A DNA stretch of 64,000 bases from Allorhodopirellula solitaria (GTDB lineage Bacteria > Planctomycetota > Planctomycetia > Pirellulales > Pirellulaceae): contig NZ_SJPK01000008.1 of NCBI RefSeq assembly GCF_007859855.1, positions 203,264 through 267,263 of the forward strand, in the 5' to 3' direction. Position numbers and translations under genes: made by a program. Below are positions 54,428 through 64,000 of this stretch, one piece after another (position 1 is the first letter of the stretch; each line of letters starts with the position of its first letter). The notes below the pieces were generated by a model. The model was not told where the DNA came from, made no database searches, and saw nothing but the letters and a program-made list of their open reading frames with translations.

Positions 54428-54869
54428 CTCTGTTTCCGGAAAAGAGTAGAAAAGTACCGCACCTAAGAGTGCGTCAGGGGGAGGATTTTAGCCATTTGGC
54501 AGTTCTGTCTAATCTTATTTTGCGTCGCGCGAGTAATGAATTGCGTCATCGGAAGTAGTGCCGCTACTGGCGATCTGTCGTGGCCGACGATTGTTTCTCG
54601 GTTCTCTCGTGCGGGACGGGTGTCCGGATTGCCGCCGCGCACCTGGGCACCGCAGCAGCGAGCAGCGTGTGTGCCTGGGTGAGTACCGCAGAGGCGTTGG
54701 CTCGTCGGTGACGCAATTTATTAGTGTCGAGACGCATTCACGTCTCGGTGACGCCTTCGAATCTGCTAGGGTCTAGCCGGAACAGCGATACTCGCAGGCA
54801 ATGCCGAGTGCGCATTTCATTCGATTGCGGATCGATTCAGCACTTATTGACGACGAAGAGGAGAGCGGG
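54428..54869. promoter_or_regulatory. Divergent control region before fucP
   Basis: About 440 bp between the DUF1559 gene and fucP. A palindrome CGAGACG-CATTCA-CGTCTCG lies at 54728-54747, about 120 bp before the fucP ATG. It may be the operator for the XylR/AraC regulator at 58348 (inference). No gene is seen. Confidence 0.5.
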
Positions 54870-56426
54870 ATGAGCGACACAGGTATTGCGACAGAAACGC
54901 AAGAGGCTGGCGAGGCTGGGGCTGACCAGCGTGCTGCGGTCGTTCCAACACAGTACTTTTACCCCTTCGTCTTGGTCACGACTCTGTTCGCACTGTGGGG
55001 GTTTGCCAATAACTTCACCGATCCGATGGTCAAGGTGTTCAAGGACGTTTTTGCGATCAGCAACGCGCAGTCGTCCGTCGTTCAGATGGCTTTCTACGGT
55101 GGCTACGCGACGATGGCGATTCCGGCCGCGCTCTTCATTCGCAAGTTTTCTTACAAGGCCGGGATTCTCGTCGGCCTGGCACTCTTCGCAACCGGCGCAC
55201 TGCTGTCGATCCCCGCTGCGAACAATATCAACTTCTGGCTGTTCATTCTTGGGATCTACATCCTGACGTTTGGGCTGGCGTTTTTAGAGACGACAGCGAA
55301 CCCCTACATCCTCTCGATGGGACCGAAGGAAACTTCGACCATGCGTTTGAACTTGGCTCAGGCTTTCAATCCGATGGGTTCGCTCTCCGGGGCGTTCATC
55401 GCCGCTACGTTTGTGATGACCAACATGTACGTGGCTGATTTCAAGGCGGACGTGAACGGATTCAAGCATGAGTTAGCAACCGATGCGGTTGACACACCGG
55501 AGCTCAATGTACTGCCGTTTCTGAAAGCGAAGACTCGCGAGCTCAACGCGGACGCGAATGTGCGAGCCTACGTAGCAGACGTGGGGGCTGACGCCGTCAA
55601 CACGGACGACGCGCTGATTGCCTTTCGCGAAGGGGAGATTGAGTCTTATCAAGACATGACGTTCGCAGAGATACAGCGGCACGACTTGAGTCTCGTTTCG
55701 AAAACCTACATGACCCTCGGCCTGGTCGTGCTCGCGACTCTGGTCGTGTTCCTCATCAAGAAGATGCCCGAGGGTACGAGTGCCGATCCCAACGACGCGA
55801 GTCTGCATCTTCGTGGCACGCTCGCTCGGCTATTGAAAAATCCTCGCTATTTGGGCGGCGTCGTCACGCAAATGTTTTACGTGGGAGCCCAGATCATGGT
55901 GTGGACGTTCATCATCCAGTACGCCGAGGCCGAACTAGGGATGGACAACGCGACCGCGGCCAACCACCAAATCGCTGCCCTGGTAATCTTTCTCGTTTCG
56001 CGATTCATTTGCACCGCGTTCTTGAAGTACGTTTCGCCAGGGAAGCTGCTGGCGACGTTGGCGGTCGGTGGCGTGCTGTGCACGTTGGGAGCGATCCACA
56101 TCACAGGCATGAACGGCCTGTACAGCTTGATTCTCGTCTCGGCCTGCATGTCACTGATGTTTCCAACGATCTATGGGATCGCGTTGGAAGGGATCGGAGA
56201 AGACGCCAAGCTGGGGTCGGCTGGGTTGATCCTGGCGATCGTGGGTGCCGTCTGGCTGACAGGGTTTCAAGGACGAATCCTTGACCTGGATCGATTCATG
56301 GGGACGACGGCGACGCGCGGTTCTTTCTACTTGAGTGTCGGTTGTTTCATCATCATCGCCATCTATGGATTTCTTTGTCGCAACCCCCGTTCGACTGGCT
56401 CGACACCTCATCAACTCGAGACCTAA
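54870..56426 (+). CDS. fucP: L-fucose:H+ symporter (MFS)
   Basis: 518 aa from the ATG at 54870 after GAGGAGAG; a start at 54801 would add a non-native leader. Twelve predicted membrane segments with the FucP pattern [22 protein letters not shown] in TM1 and [39 protein letters not shown] around TM4-5. A charged loop of about 90 residues between TM6 and TM7 is longer than usual. Fucose import through the inner membrane, driven by protons. It is followed 55 bp later by fucI, so the two form an operon. Confidence 0.9.
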   Translation: MSDTGIATETQEAGEAGADQRAAVVPTQYFYPFVLVTTLFALWGFANNFTDPMVKVFKDVFAISNAQSSVVQMAFYGGYATMAIPAALFIRKFSYKAGILVGLALFATGALLSIPAANNINFWLFILGIYILTFGLAFLETTANPYILSMGPKETSTMRLNLAQAFNPMGSLSGAFIAATFVMTNMYVADFKADVNGFKHELATDAVDTPELNVLPFLKAKTRELNADANVRAYVADVGADAVNTDDALIAFREGEIESYQDMTFAEIQRHDLSLVSKTYMTLGLVVLATLVVFLIKKMPEGTSADPNDASLHLRGTLARLLKNPRYLGGVVTQMFYVGAQIMVWTFIIQYAEAELGMDNATAANHQIAALVIFLVSRFICTAFLKYVSPGKLLATLAVGGVLCTLGAIHITGMNGLYSLILVSACMSLMFPTIYGIALEGIGEDAKLGSAGLILAIVGAVWLTGFQGRILDLDRFMGTTATRGSFYLSVGCFIIIAIYGFLCRNPRSTGSTPHQLET

Positions 56427-56481
56427 GCAACGCACGACTCTCCCCGAAACGAATACCCTTCACACCGCCGGACATCCTTTG

Positions 56482-58284
56482 ATGACCTCACAAACCTCAC
56501 CCACCGTTTTTCAAGGCAATCTTCCCAAAATCGGCATCCGTCCAACGATCGACGGTCGGCTGGGAGGTGTCCGCGAATCGCTCGAAGACCAGACGATGAA
56601 TCTGGCCAAGCGGGTTGCTGAGATGATCTCCGGTGAACTGCGTTATCCCAACGGTGAACCGGCCCAATGCGTCATCGCTGAAACGTGCATCGGCGGCGTG
56701 GCCGAATCGAATGCCTGTGATGAGCAGTTTCGGATGGAGAACGTGGGCGTGTCCCTGACGGTAACGCCTTGTTGGTGTTATGGCAGCGAGACGATGGACA
56801 TGGACCCGCTCCGGCCCAAGGCTGTCTTTGGCTTCAATGGAACCGAGCGGCCCGGGGCCGTCTATCTCGCAGCGGTGCTCTCGGGCTACACGCAAAAGGG
56901 CATCCCAGCATTTGGGATCTATGGCCGTGACGTGCAAGAGGCTGGCGATGATGCCATGCCGGCCGACGTGAAAGCCAAGGTTCTCGATTTTGCTCGCTGT
57001 GGTTTAGCGGCAGCGTTGATGAAGGGGAAAGCGTATCTGTCGATGGGTGGCACCTCGATGGGGATCGCCGGTTCGATGGTCGATCACGCATTCTGGGAGA
57101 AGTGGCTGGGGATGCGTGTCGAGGACATCGACATGAGTGAATTCATCGGCCGGATGAACAAGGGGCAGTTCGATCAAGCCGAGTACGAGTTAGCGATGGC
57201 GTGGGTGAAAGAAAAGTGTTCTGAGGGCGATGATTTTAATAGCGAAGAAGCGAAACGCTCACGCGAACATCTCGACAGTGAATGGTCCGACGGCGTGAAG
57301 ATGGCGTTGATCGCTCGTGACCTGATGGTTGGCAATCCCAAACTCGCTGAGATGGGATTGAAGGAGCAAGCTCAGGGACACTACGCAATCGCATCGGGTT
57401 TTCAAGGCCAGCGGCAGTGGACCGATCACTTTCCCAATGGCGACTTCATGGAAGCGATACTGAACACGTCTTTTGATTGGAACGGAAATCGGGCACCCTA
57501 TCTTGTCGCTACGGAAAACGACGCATTGAACGCGGCGACGATGCTCTTTGGGCACACGCTGACCAATACCGCGCAGGTGTTCGCTGATTTGAGAACGTAT
57601 TGGAGTCCGCAGGCCGTTGCCGCGGCCTGTGACGGCTATACGCTGGAAGAAACCGCCGCCGACGGGCTATTGCATCTGCTCAATTCAGGTCCTGCGACGC
57701 TTGATGGGACCGGTCAGCAAACGCACGCGGACGGCACGCCAACGATGAAGCCGTTCTGGGAAATCAGCGACGATGAGGTCGAAAAGTGCTTGAACGCTAC
57801 CACTTGGCACCCGTCGATCACAGAATATTTTCCTGGCGGTGGGATGAGCACTCGATACTGCACCAAGGGTGGCATGCTCGCAACGATGTCGCGGATTAAC
57901 CTAGTCGCGGGGTTAGGGCCAGTGCTGCAGATCGCTGAGGGGCACACGGTTGAACTTCCCGATGGGGTTCACGATACGCTCGACGAGCGGACGAACCCGA
58001 CCTGGCCGACGACTTGGTTTGCTCCCCGGGTGACCGGTCGCGGCGCCTTCACGTCCACCTACGAAGTAATGAATCGATGGGGCGCCAATCACTGCGTTTT
58101 GACTGCGGGACATGTCGGGCACCTCTTCATCACGCTTGCCTCGATGCTGCGGATTCCCGTGTACATGCACAATGTCCCCGACGACCGTGTGTTCCGCCCC
58201 AGTGCCTGGAATTTGTTTGGAACCGACGACTGCGAGTCGGCCGACTTTCGAGCGTGTGAGAATTTCGGCCCCTTGTACGGTTGA
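56482..58284 (+). CDS. fucI: L-fucose isomerase
   Basis: 600 aa from the ATG at 56482 ([12 protein letters not shown]); the open frame runs back into fucP. Very close in length to the E. coli enzyme. The sequence runs through [35 protein letters not shown] and [20 protein letters not shown] to [20 protein letters not shown] near the end, all highly typical. It converts L-fucose to L-fuculose with Mn2+ and also D-arabinose to D-ribulose. Cytoplasmic. The kinase and aldolase of the fucose pathway are not in the window. Confidence 0.96.
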   Translation: MTSQTSPTVFQGNLPKIGIRPTIDGRLGGVRESLEDQTMNLAKRVAEMISGELRYPNGEPAQCVIAETCIGGVAESNACDEQFRMENVGVSLTVTPCWCYGSETMDMDPLRPKAVFGFNGTERPGAVYLAAVLSGYTQKGIPAFGIYGRDVQEAGDDAMPADVKAKVLDFARCGLAAALMKGKAYLSMGGTSMGIAGSMVDHAFWEKWLGMRVEDIDMSEFIGRMNKGQFDQAEYELAMAWVKEKCSEGDDFNSEEAKRSREHLDSEWSDGVKMALIARDLMVGNPKLAEMGLKEQAQGHYAIASGFQGQRQWTDHFPNGDFMEAILNTSFDWNGNRAPYLVATENDALNAATMLFGHTLTNTAQVFADLRTYWSPQAVAAACDGYTLEETAADGLLHLLNSGPATLDGTGQQTHADGTPTMKPFWEISDDEVEKCLNATTWHPSITEYFPGGGMSTRYCTKGGMLATMSRINLVAGLGPVLQIAEGHTVELPDGVHDTLDERTNPTWPTTWFAPRVTGRGAFTSTYEVMNRWGANHCVLTAGHVGHLFITLASMLRIPVYMHNVPDDRVFRPSAWNLFGTDDCESADFRACENFGPLYG

Positions 58285-58347
58285 ACCGGTCGGAATTTGG
58301 TGGCACGTCGGCTCTTGGTGTAGAATCTGGGCGGAGAATGATGCCTA

Positions 58348-59517
58348 GTGAACAACAAATCCCGTCCTCGGATCGCCTTGATCGTTGAAGCATCGCGCGT
58401 TTATGGGCGAGAATTGCTTCGTGGGACTGCTTTGTTTGCGCGAACGCAAGTGGACTGGGCGCTCCTGCACCAAGAGATGACCCTTGACTCTGATCTGCCC
58501 GACTGGATCAAGAGTGTGCGCCCCTGCGGCGTGATCGCTCGGGTCGATACGCACACGATTGAACCGCTACGAGAGCTTGGCGTGCCCATCGTCGACGTGC
58601 GATGCAATCGTAAATTTGACGGGGTTCCCCAAGTGGAAACCGACAATGAAATGGTTGCTCAAATGGCGTTTGAGCACCTTTGGGAGCGTGGCTTTCGTCG
58701 GTTTGCGTTCTGTGGCTTTCGTTTCGCGACTTACTCGGCGTTAAGGCTCAACCATTTTCAACATCTGGTGCAGCAGTCAGGGTGCCCGTTCTCATACTAC
58801 GAGTCACCGGGGCGCCCCGGCACTACACTCACGGGACTCGAGCAAGCAGGGATTGGAGACTTCGAAGAGATTTCTGAGTGGATTGCGGGGCTCGAACGAC
58901 CAACCGGGCTATTTGTTTGCAATGACATCAGAGGCCAGCAGGTGCTCAACGCTTGCCATGCCGTTGACGCTGCCATACCAGAAGATATCGCGGTGATCGG
59001 TGCCGACGATGACGACGCCATCTGCATGTTGTGTGAACCGACACTTTCGAGCGTCCGACCCAATGCGGAGCGAGTAGGGTACCGGGCAGCCGAGTTGCTG
59101 CACGAGATGCTATCGGGCCGGATGCCTGAAAAAGAGACGGAGTACATCGCTCCCATTTCGGTTTCGGAGCGTCAATCAACCCGGGTGATCGCAGTCGAAG
59201 ACCAGGAGCTCGCGCGGGTCTGCCGCTACATCCGCCAAGCGGCCTGCGAGGGGATCAATGTTGCCGATGTCGTCTCGTTTTCATCCCTCACCCGCCGGCC
59301 ACTCGAACGCCGCTTTCGAGAGGAACTCGGAAAGACACCGCGTGAACTAATCACGGAAGTCCAAGTCGAGCGTGTGAAGCAACTCCTCCGAGAAACGAGC
59401 ATGACGCTTGAGCAAATCACTCATCGCACCGGGTTTAGCCACAAGGAGAGGCTCAGCGCCGTTTTTAAACGCGAAGCGAAGCAGACGCCCGGCGAATATC
59501 GAAAGCAAATACATTGA
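58348..59517 (+). CDS. XylR-type transcription regulator (sugar-binding plus AraC HTH)
   Basis: 389 aa, GTG at 58348. Residues 1-275 form a LacI/periplasmic-binding-type sensor domain (PRIALIVEASRVYGRELLRGTALFA, then DIAVIGADDDDAICMLCEP). Residues about 285-389 are an AraC-type DNA-binding domain (INVADVVSFSSLTRRPLERRFREELGKTPRELI and EQITHRTGFSHKERLSAVFKREAKQTPGEYR). The arrangement is as in XylR. It is 63 bp after fucI and probably controls this locus in response to fucose or a derivative. Confidence 0.92.
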   Translation: MNNKSRPRIALIVEASRVYGRELLRGTALFARTQVDWALLHQEMTLDSDLPDWIKSVRPCGVIARVDTHTIEPLRELGVPIVDVRCNRKFDGVPQVETDNEMVAQMAFEHLWERGFRRFAFCGFRFATYSALRLNHFQHLVQQSGCPFSYYESPGRPGTTLTGLEQAGIGDFEEISEWIAGLERPTGLFVCNDIRGQQVLNACHAVDAAIPEDIAVIGADDDDAICMLCEPTLSSVRPNAERVGYRAAELLHEMLSGRMPEKETEYIAPISVSERQSTRVIAVEDQELARVCRYIRQAACEGINVADVVSFSSLTRRPLERRFREELGKTPRELITEVQVERVKQLLRETSMTLEQITHRTGFSHKERLSAVFKREAKQTPGEYRKQIH

Positions 59518-59733
59518 GTTTGCGGCGCGGCTTCCAGTTAGCGATACCGAGATTGCCTTGTCGAGGTAGCGCTCCGGCGCAATGTCCGAGCGAGCCGGCT
59601 GGTCGGGGAGCTTTGATGTCTCGGTGTCGACGCCATCACGGCTGAATGTGTCCGATGCATGGCTACGACCTCGCATTGCCGATGTTATTGACGATTGAAA
59701 GCTACTTACCGATAGAGAACGGTTTTGACCAAT

Positions 59734-62727
59734 ATGATAGTACGAGCATCCTTGAGCCTTCTACGCAGCGTGGGCATGCGGGCGCAACCGTCTTGCGCCG
59801 AGATTGCCCTGCAACGACGAAGGGCCGCAGCCTCCACCGACATCTGGCCGGCGGCAAGGGCGTGCGCCGCTGCCGCGTCGACCACCGTTCGGATCCTTCC
59901 TGCCTTGTTCGCCCTGGTGCCGCTGGCCGGGTTAGTTGAGAAGCCGGCGTTGGCTGCCGCCGATATCTATGTTTCGCCGTCGGGTAGCGATGCGAACGAG
60001 GGTGCGTCCGATGCGCCTGTGCAATCCATCGCGAGAGCGAAGACGCTCGCGTCCCAGTGGGCAGGGACGGAATCCGTCACCGTTCACGTTGCCGATGGCG
60101 TGTACTCGTTGCCCGAGACTGTCGTCTTCACGGCCCAGGATTCAGGCACCGAGGCGGCGCCGGTTGTTTACCAATCGGAAAACGAAGGCGGCGCAGTGAT
60201 CAGCGGCGGTACACCATTGGATTTGACATGGGAGCCCTTCCGAGATGGCATCTTCATGGCGAAGACCGAGGATGGCTTGCAAATCGACCAACTCTTTGTC
60301 GGGGGGCAGAACCAACGGATGGCGCGGTATCCCAATTTTGACAGCGAGAAAACAACCGCGCCTTACCAAGGGTTCGCAGCCGATGCGTTCTCGCCGGATC
60401 GAGCAGCGCGGTGGAAGAACCCCGCGGGCGGATACATCCACGCCATGCACCGAGCCCGGTGGGGTGGCTATCACTATCTCATCACTGGCAAAAACTCCGC
60501 TGGTGAGGTGACCTACGAAGGCGGCTGGCAGAACAATCGCCAAATGGGAATGCACGAAGACCACCGCATGGTGGAAAACATTTTCGAGGAACTCGATGCG
60601 CCAGGCGAATGGTACCACGACGCTTCATCGAGCACGCTGTACTACATGCCTGAGCCGGGCATGGTGTTGGCCGACGCGATGATCGAGGTTGTGCGGTTAC
60701 GCCACTTGATTGAATTTCGTGGCAGCGAGTCGTCTCCGGTGCAGTTTGTTACTTTGCAAGGTTTTACCTTCCGTCACGCCGCTCGCACCTTCATGGAGAC
60801 GAAAGAACCACTGTTGCGGAGCGATTGGACGATCTATCGCGGTGGGGGTGTCGTGTTGGAAGGCACTCAGGATGTCTCCATCGAAGATTGTCATTTCGAC
60901 CAACTCGGTGGCAACGCGATCTTCATCAGCAACTACAACCGACGTGCGGTGGTGAAGGGATGCCATATCCACGATTGCGGCGCCAGCGGCGTGTGTTGGG
61001 TGGGCGACCCCGATGCGGTGCGCAATCCGCTCTTCGAGTATCGACAGACCAATGATCTCGCTAAAATTGATCGCACCCCCGGTCCGCGGACGAACAACTA
61101 TCCTGCGGATTCGATTGTCGAGGATTGCTTGATTCATGCAGTTGGCAGCGTCGAACGACAACCAGCGGGCGTGCAGATATCCATGTCCCGGCGGATCACG
61201 GTGCGCGATTGTTCCATCTACGATTGCGCCCGGGCCGGAATCAACATCGGTGACGGCACTTGGGGTGGTCACCTGATTGAGCGGAACGATGTTTTTCAGA
61301 CCGTTCAAGAGACGGGGGATCACGGATCGTTTAATTCATGGGGCCGCGACCGGTATTGGCGACGCGACCAGAAGACCACCCAAGCGGCGGTCGATCAATC
61401 GCCCGAACTTCCGCTGCTCGATGCGGTGCAAACCACCGTGCTGCGCAACAATCGGTTTCGTTGCGACCACGGCTGGGACATCGATTTGGACGACGGTTCC
61501 TCGAACTATCACATCTACAATAATTTGATGCTCAATGGTGGTCTCAAGCTTCGCGAAGGCTTCCACCGGCGGGTCTGGAACAACATCACCGTCAACAATG
61601 GATTGCACCCGCACGTTTGGTACAACGACAGCGGTGACGAAGTGTTCGGAAACATCTTCATGCACGCTCCCAAAGCGGCTCGGATGCCGACCGACAAGGC
61701 CAAGGGAAAGCGGGTCGATGAGAATCTCTATTACTCGAACGTCCCCGAAATGAAGAGTCGTTTCGCCCAGTTTGGCTGGGATGTCCACTCGATCGTGGCC
61801 GATCCCAAATTCGTCGACCCGGAGGCGGGTGACTTCCGTGTCGCAGCGGATTCACCCGCGAAGGCGATCGGTTTTCAGAACTTTGCGACGGATCATTTTG
61901 GTGTCAAGAAACCGGCGCTGCGATCGATCGCCGAAACGCCACAGATCCCGACTGTTGAGGTTCGCCAAACATTGACGAAGCCGCGTTCGGACAGCCCCAA
62001 ACCGCGGGGCGATCAGACCGTCACGTTTTTTGGTGCCAAAGTCCGTTCGTTAACCGGGGACGAATTCTCGGCCTACGGGGTGAGCAAATCCGACGGCGGC
62101 GTCGCCGTGATTGCGGCACCTCGCTCCTCCGTCGCTGCGGCTGCAGGCTTGACCACGGGCGACCTGATTCAAGCTATTAACCGAAAGCGTATTCGAGGCT
62201 CCGCTGATCTGGCCGGGACCCCGCAACCGACTGTTCATGCTCCGCTGACCTTGACAGTGATTCGGGATCAAAACGCGATCGAGTTGAAACTGGCCGCCGC
62301 GCCGATGCCAACGCTCATCGACCAAGACACCTTTGTGCTCGATGCCAGCGACGCCTATCTGCACAACAACGGAGGCGGTACCCCCATCGTCAAGCGAGAG
62401 CGAGCTCGCCGTACGGAGCTGGCCTACTGGACCGATGAAGATGCGTTCGTGCAATGGAGCTTCCGCGTTGAGAAAGCGGGCACGTTTGAGGTCTTGGCGG
62501 AGTTGGCAGTGTTGAAACCCTCGTCAAGCCTTCAGTATGGCCTACCCGGTAACCTTCACATCGTCGAATTGAAAAGCACCGGCAGCTACACCCGTTACAA
62601 ACTCCAGCCGCTTGGACAGATTGAGCTGGAAGCTGCTGACGAGACGACGCTGCGGTTGCAGCCCGACCGCGAGGCTTGGAATCCGATCAACCTTCGCGCC
62701 ATCACGCTCCGAAGAGTCCAGCCCTAG
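59734..62727 (+). CDS. Secreted right-handed beta-helix protein with C-terminal PDZ domain
   Basis: 997 aa from the ATG at 59734; a TTG at 59725 is also possible. A long N-region precedes the hydrophobic stretch ILPALFALVPLAGLVEKPALAAAD, so the leader is unusually long (about 75 residues). The following IYVSPSGSDANEGASDAPVQSIARA is the start typical of pectin-lyase-fold proteins. Blocks like VVLEGTQDVSIEDCHFDQLGGNAIFI and SRRITVRDCSIYDCARAGINIG form parallel-helix rungs. A PDZ-like domain (about 770-860, AAAAGLTTGDLIQAINRKRI) and a C-terminal beta-sandwich follow. Possibly acts on fucose-containing polysaccharide, given its place in the fucose locus (inference). Confidence 0.75.
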   Translation: MIVRASLSLLRSVGMRAQPSCAEIALQRRRAAASTDIWPAARACAAAASTTVRILPALFALVPLAGLVEKPALAAADIYVSPSGSDANEGASDAPVQSIARAKTLASQWAGTESVTVHVADGVYSLPETVVFTAQDSGTEAAPVVYQSENEGGAVISGGTPLDLTWEPFRDGIFMAKTEDGLQIDQLFVGGQNQRMARYPNFDSEKTTAPYQGFAADAFSPDRAARWKNPAGGYIHAMHRARWGGYHYLITGKNSAGEVTYEGGWQNNRQMGMHEDHRMVENIFEELDAPGEWYHDASSSTLYYMPEPGMVLADAMIEVVRLRHLIEFRGSESSPVQFVTLQGFTFRHAARTFMETKEPLLRSDWTIYRGGGVVLEGTQDVSIEDCHFDQLGGNAIFISNYNRRAVVKGCHIHDCGASGVCWVGDPDAVRNPLFEYRQTNDLAKIDRTPGPRTNNYPADSIVEDCLIHAVGSVERQPAGVQISMSRRITVRDCSIYDCARAGINIGDGTWGGHLIERNDVFQTVQETGDHGSFNSWGRDRYWRRDQKTTQAAVDQSPELPLLDAVQTTVLRNNRFRCDHGWDIDLDDGSSNYHIYNNLMLNGGLKLREGFHRRVWNNITVNNGLHPHVWYNDSGDEVFGNIFMHAPKAARMPTDKAKGKRVDENLYYSNVPEMKSRFAQFGWDVHSIVADPKFVDPEAGDFRVAADSPAKAIGFQNFATDHFGVKKPALRSIAETPQIPTVEVRQTLTKPRSDSPKPRGDQTVTFFGAKVRSLTGDEFSAYGVSKSDGGVAVIAAPRSSVAAAAGLTTGDLIQAINRKRIRGSADLAGTPQPTVHAPLTLTVIRDQNAIELKLAAAPMPTLIDQDTFVLDASDAYLHNNGGGTPIVKRERARRTELAYWTDEDAFVQWSFRVEKAGTFEVLAELAVLKPSSSLQYGLPGNLHIVELKSTGSYTRYKLQPLGQIELEAADETTLRLQPDREAWNPINLRAITLRRVQP

Positions 62728-63082
62728 GCTCAGTCCCTACCGATCGACTCCAGCGTTAACGCGGTCGCTGTTCGGGCTGTCGATTCATTGAGCCGAGACG
62801 CCCAAGCAACGCGTGATCACTAAGTGGCGAATGGAGCGAAAGCTATTCTGTCGTATCCGGTGGTTTTCGCTTGCGCTCAAACCACCGGCGATATTCCATC
62901 GTCCCTGACGGGGCGCTTCCGGATATTGAGCAGCTCGTTGGTTCGTCCAATACGACACTTAGTCCTCCTCCCCGTTCCTACGCGGCCGGGTGGGCGGCGC
63001 TACCCGGGGCCTTACGACTCTCGGCTCACCATTGCGGGGCCAACGTCGCTTCAATCGACAGGCCGTGTTGTTTCGACGCTGC
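62728..63082. repeat. Intergenic region with GTATCCGG repeat, copy C
   Basis: The unit at 62853-62930 matches those at 25304 and 39373; here its stem is perfect (CCGGTGGT / ACCACCGG). Upstream, AGCAACGC(A/G) at 62805 matches the outer end of the 110-bp palindromic element. No gene is seen. Confidence 0.8.
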
Positions 63083-63715
63083 TTAGACGGCCTCGTACTC
63101 CAGCGAATCGTCAATCGCGATCTGGAACTCTTCGTTGGTGAGTTCGAGCAGGTCACGCATCACCTTGAGCGTTTGCATCTTTTTCGGTGACAGATCCTCA
63201 CCGCTGGCTGTCGCGGCGAGAAACATGCCTTGGAGTGCTAGCATCCGCTGGGGTCTCGTCCATCGCTTTGACACGCTCATGACATAGTTACTCGCTTGAA
63301 TCCCCGATTGCCGCGCGATCGACGAGAGTCGGCCCAACTCCTCGCGGTCGAGCGGTCGGTCGAAAAGCGTGTCCGACAGGGACTGCAGCGACTCGATCTC
63401 TTGTTCGGTGATCGTATCGTCGATGAGTGTCATCAGAACAGCTGACCGAATCGCCTCGTCGCGAAACTGATCCTCTTGAACCTGCTCATGACTGGCTCGG
63501 TCCATTTCCAGCACGGTGACGTCCCAGTTGGACCGGCAACCATCGCAATTCACGAACGTTTCCGAGCCACCGATGGGTACCGTCGGAATGAAGTAGAGCG
63601 TTAGAAATGGTCGCCGGGTCCGCAACCGATAGGCCTGCGAGGCGCTGCAGGTAGGACAATAAAAATCCCCTCGATCGCGGGTCCGCGTCAAGTTCATCGT
63701 ACCGATCAAAATCAT
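63083..63715 (-). CDS. Zinc-ribbon protein with TerB-like domain
   Basis: 210 aa from the ATG at 63715 (MILIGTMNLTRTRDRG); a start at 63757 adds 14 unlikely residues. Two Cys pairs (YCPTC and CDGC) frame a short membrane-like segment (FLTLYFIPTVPIGG), a zinc-ribbon arrangement. The C-terminal two-thirds are helical with acidic patches (LMTLIDDTITEQEIESLQSLSD) resembling TerB/tellurite-resistance helical domains. No signal peptide. Function unknown. Divergent from nothing recognised; the window ends 240 bp beyond the start. Confidence 0.78.
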   Translation of the reverse strand: MILIGTMNLTRTRDRGDFYCPTCSASQAYRLRTRRPFLTLYFIPTVPIGGSETFVNCDGCRSNWDVTVLEMDRASHEQVQEDQFRDEAIRSAVLMTLIDDTITEQEIESLQSLSDTLFDRPLDREELGRLSSIARQSGIQASNYVMSVSKRWTRPQRMLALQGMFLAATASGEDLSPKKMQTLKVMRDLLELTNEEFQIAIDDSLEYEAV

Positions 63716-63833
63716 CTTTGGATTCAGCTTCGAGGGCAGGGCAACGAGTTCAACCACTCATTCTATCTCGATGTGTTGGAAGAGGGAAACCGAAAACGCC
63801 TTTCGTCAGGCCCGGCTACGCGCTGTCGATCTA

Positions 63834-63875
63834 TTGAGGCTGATCCGACGGAAGCGTGCGCCCGAGGTTTTCAAG
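63834..63875. repeat. Partial copy of the terminal inverted repeat
   Basis: About 42 bp match the outer end of the 8367 element arm (TTGAGGCTGATCCGACGGAA then GCGTGCGCCCGAGG), with three changes. Only this end is present; the sequence beyond 63876 is unrelated. Confidence 0.7.
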
Positions 63876-64000
63876 TACTGTCATATCCAGAACGAAAATT
63901 TGCAGTGCGCGCGTACGCTCAGCGGCACCACCAATAGGGTAGCTTTTTCGACACTCAAAGTCCACTGTTTGTCGGCCAGCCAGCACGGCTCGGTTAGCTT
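63876..64000. other. Window edge, no gene seen
   Basis: The last 125 bp contain no supported gene, and the region continues outside the window. Confidence 0.4.

Overview
The window looks like a chromosomal segment of a marine planctomycete of the Pirellulaceae (Rhodopirellula-like). The evidence is a DUF1559 pilin-like protein with an H-X9-DG tail, a giant PVC-type c-heme protein, an S1 arylsulfatase, fucose genes, many long conserved orphan proteins, GC-rich coding DNA and abundant palindromic intergenic repeats. This placement is an inference from gene content; no rRNA is present.

Layout. 0-7.6 kb: gltD behind a tandem hairpin array, a secreted Gfo/Idh oxidoreductase, an ECF sigma factor, a Ca2+/Na+ antiporter coupled to a Tat-exported flavoprotein, and a DUF1328 micro-protein. 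7.6-9.8 kb: a gene-poor accessory patch with a 110-bp palindromic element, a 714-bp element with 128-bp terminal inverted repeats abutting a DUF883-like gene, three short repeats and a decayed reading frame. 9.8-26.6 kb: DUF1294 protein, Upf1-like helicase, OmpR-type two-component pair, double-cluster U32 protein, DUF481 outer-membrane protein, nadC, a lipoprotein pair, Gdx exporter, peroxiredoxin, and a lipid A acyltransferase-like enzyme coupled to a truncated membrane ORF. 26.8-38.5 kb: large secreted orphan, membrane-anchored orphan, caspase/legumain-like secreted peptidase with an EF-hand, a four-gene ABC transporter operon whose permease carries a probable beta-propeller, and an orphan histidine kinase. 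39.2-42.6 kb: tRNA-Pro and a sigma-54 locus. 42.7-52.4 kb: PGPGW and DUF2490 proteins, sulfatase, PepSY protein, MYG1-like hydrolase and the SGNH/propeller/cytochrome fusion. 52.7-54.4 kb: small lipoprotein and DUF1559 pilin. 54.9-62.7 kb: L-fucose locus (fucP, fucI, XylR/AraC regulator, secreted beta-helix/PDZ protein). 63-64 kb: zinc-ribbon/TerB-like protein and a partial copy of the inverted-repeat element.

The most notable locus is 39.5-42.6 kb. An NtrC-type activator has Asn in place of the phospho-accepting Asp54. The adjacent kinase gene is frameshifted and lacks its N-terminal part. A near-consensus sigma-54 promoter still sits upstream of a SurA-like chaperone gene. Together these suggest a phospho-relay that has decayed to a phosphorylation-independent sigma-54 switch. 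The second theme is repeat biology: two 110-bp palindromes whose arms agree in orientation but whose 9-nt loops are inverted, and a TIR-bounded element without a transposase. Start codons were re-assigned for many genes on the basis of ribosome binding sites, family length or gene overlap; each entry says so.
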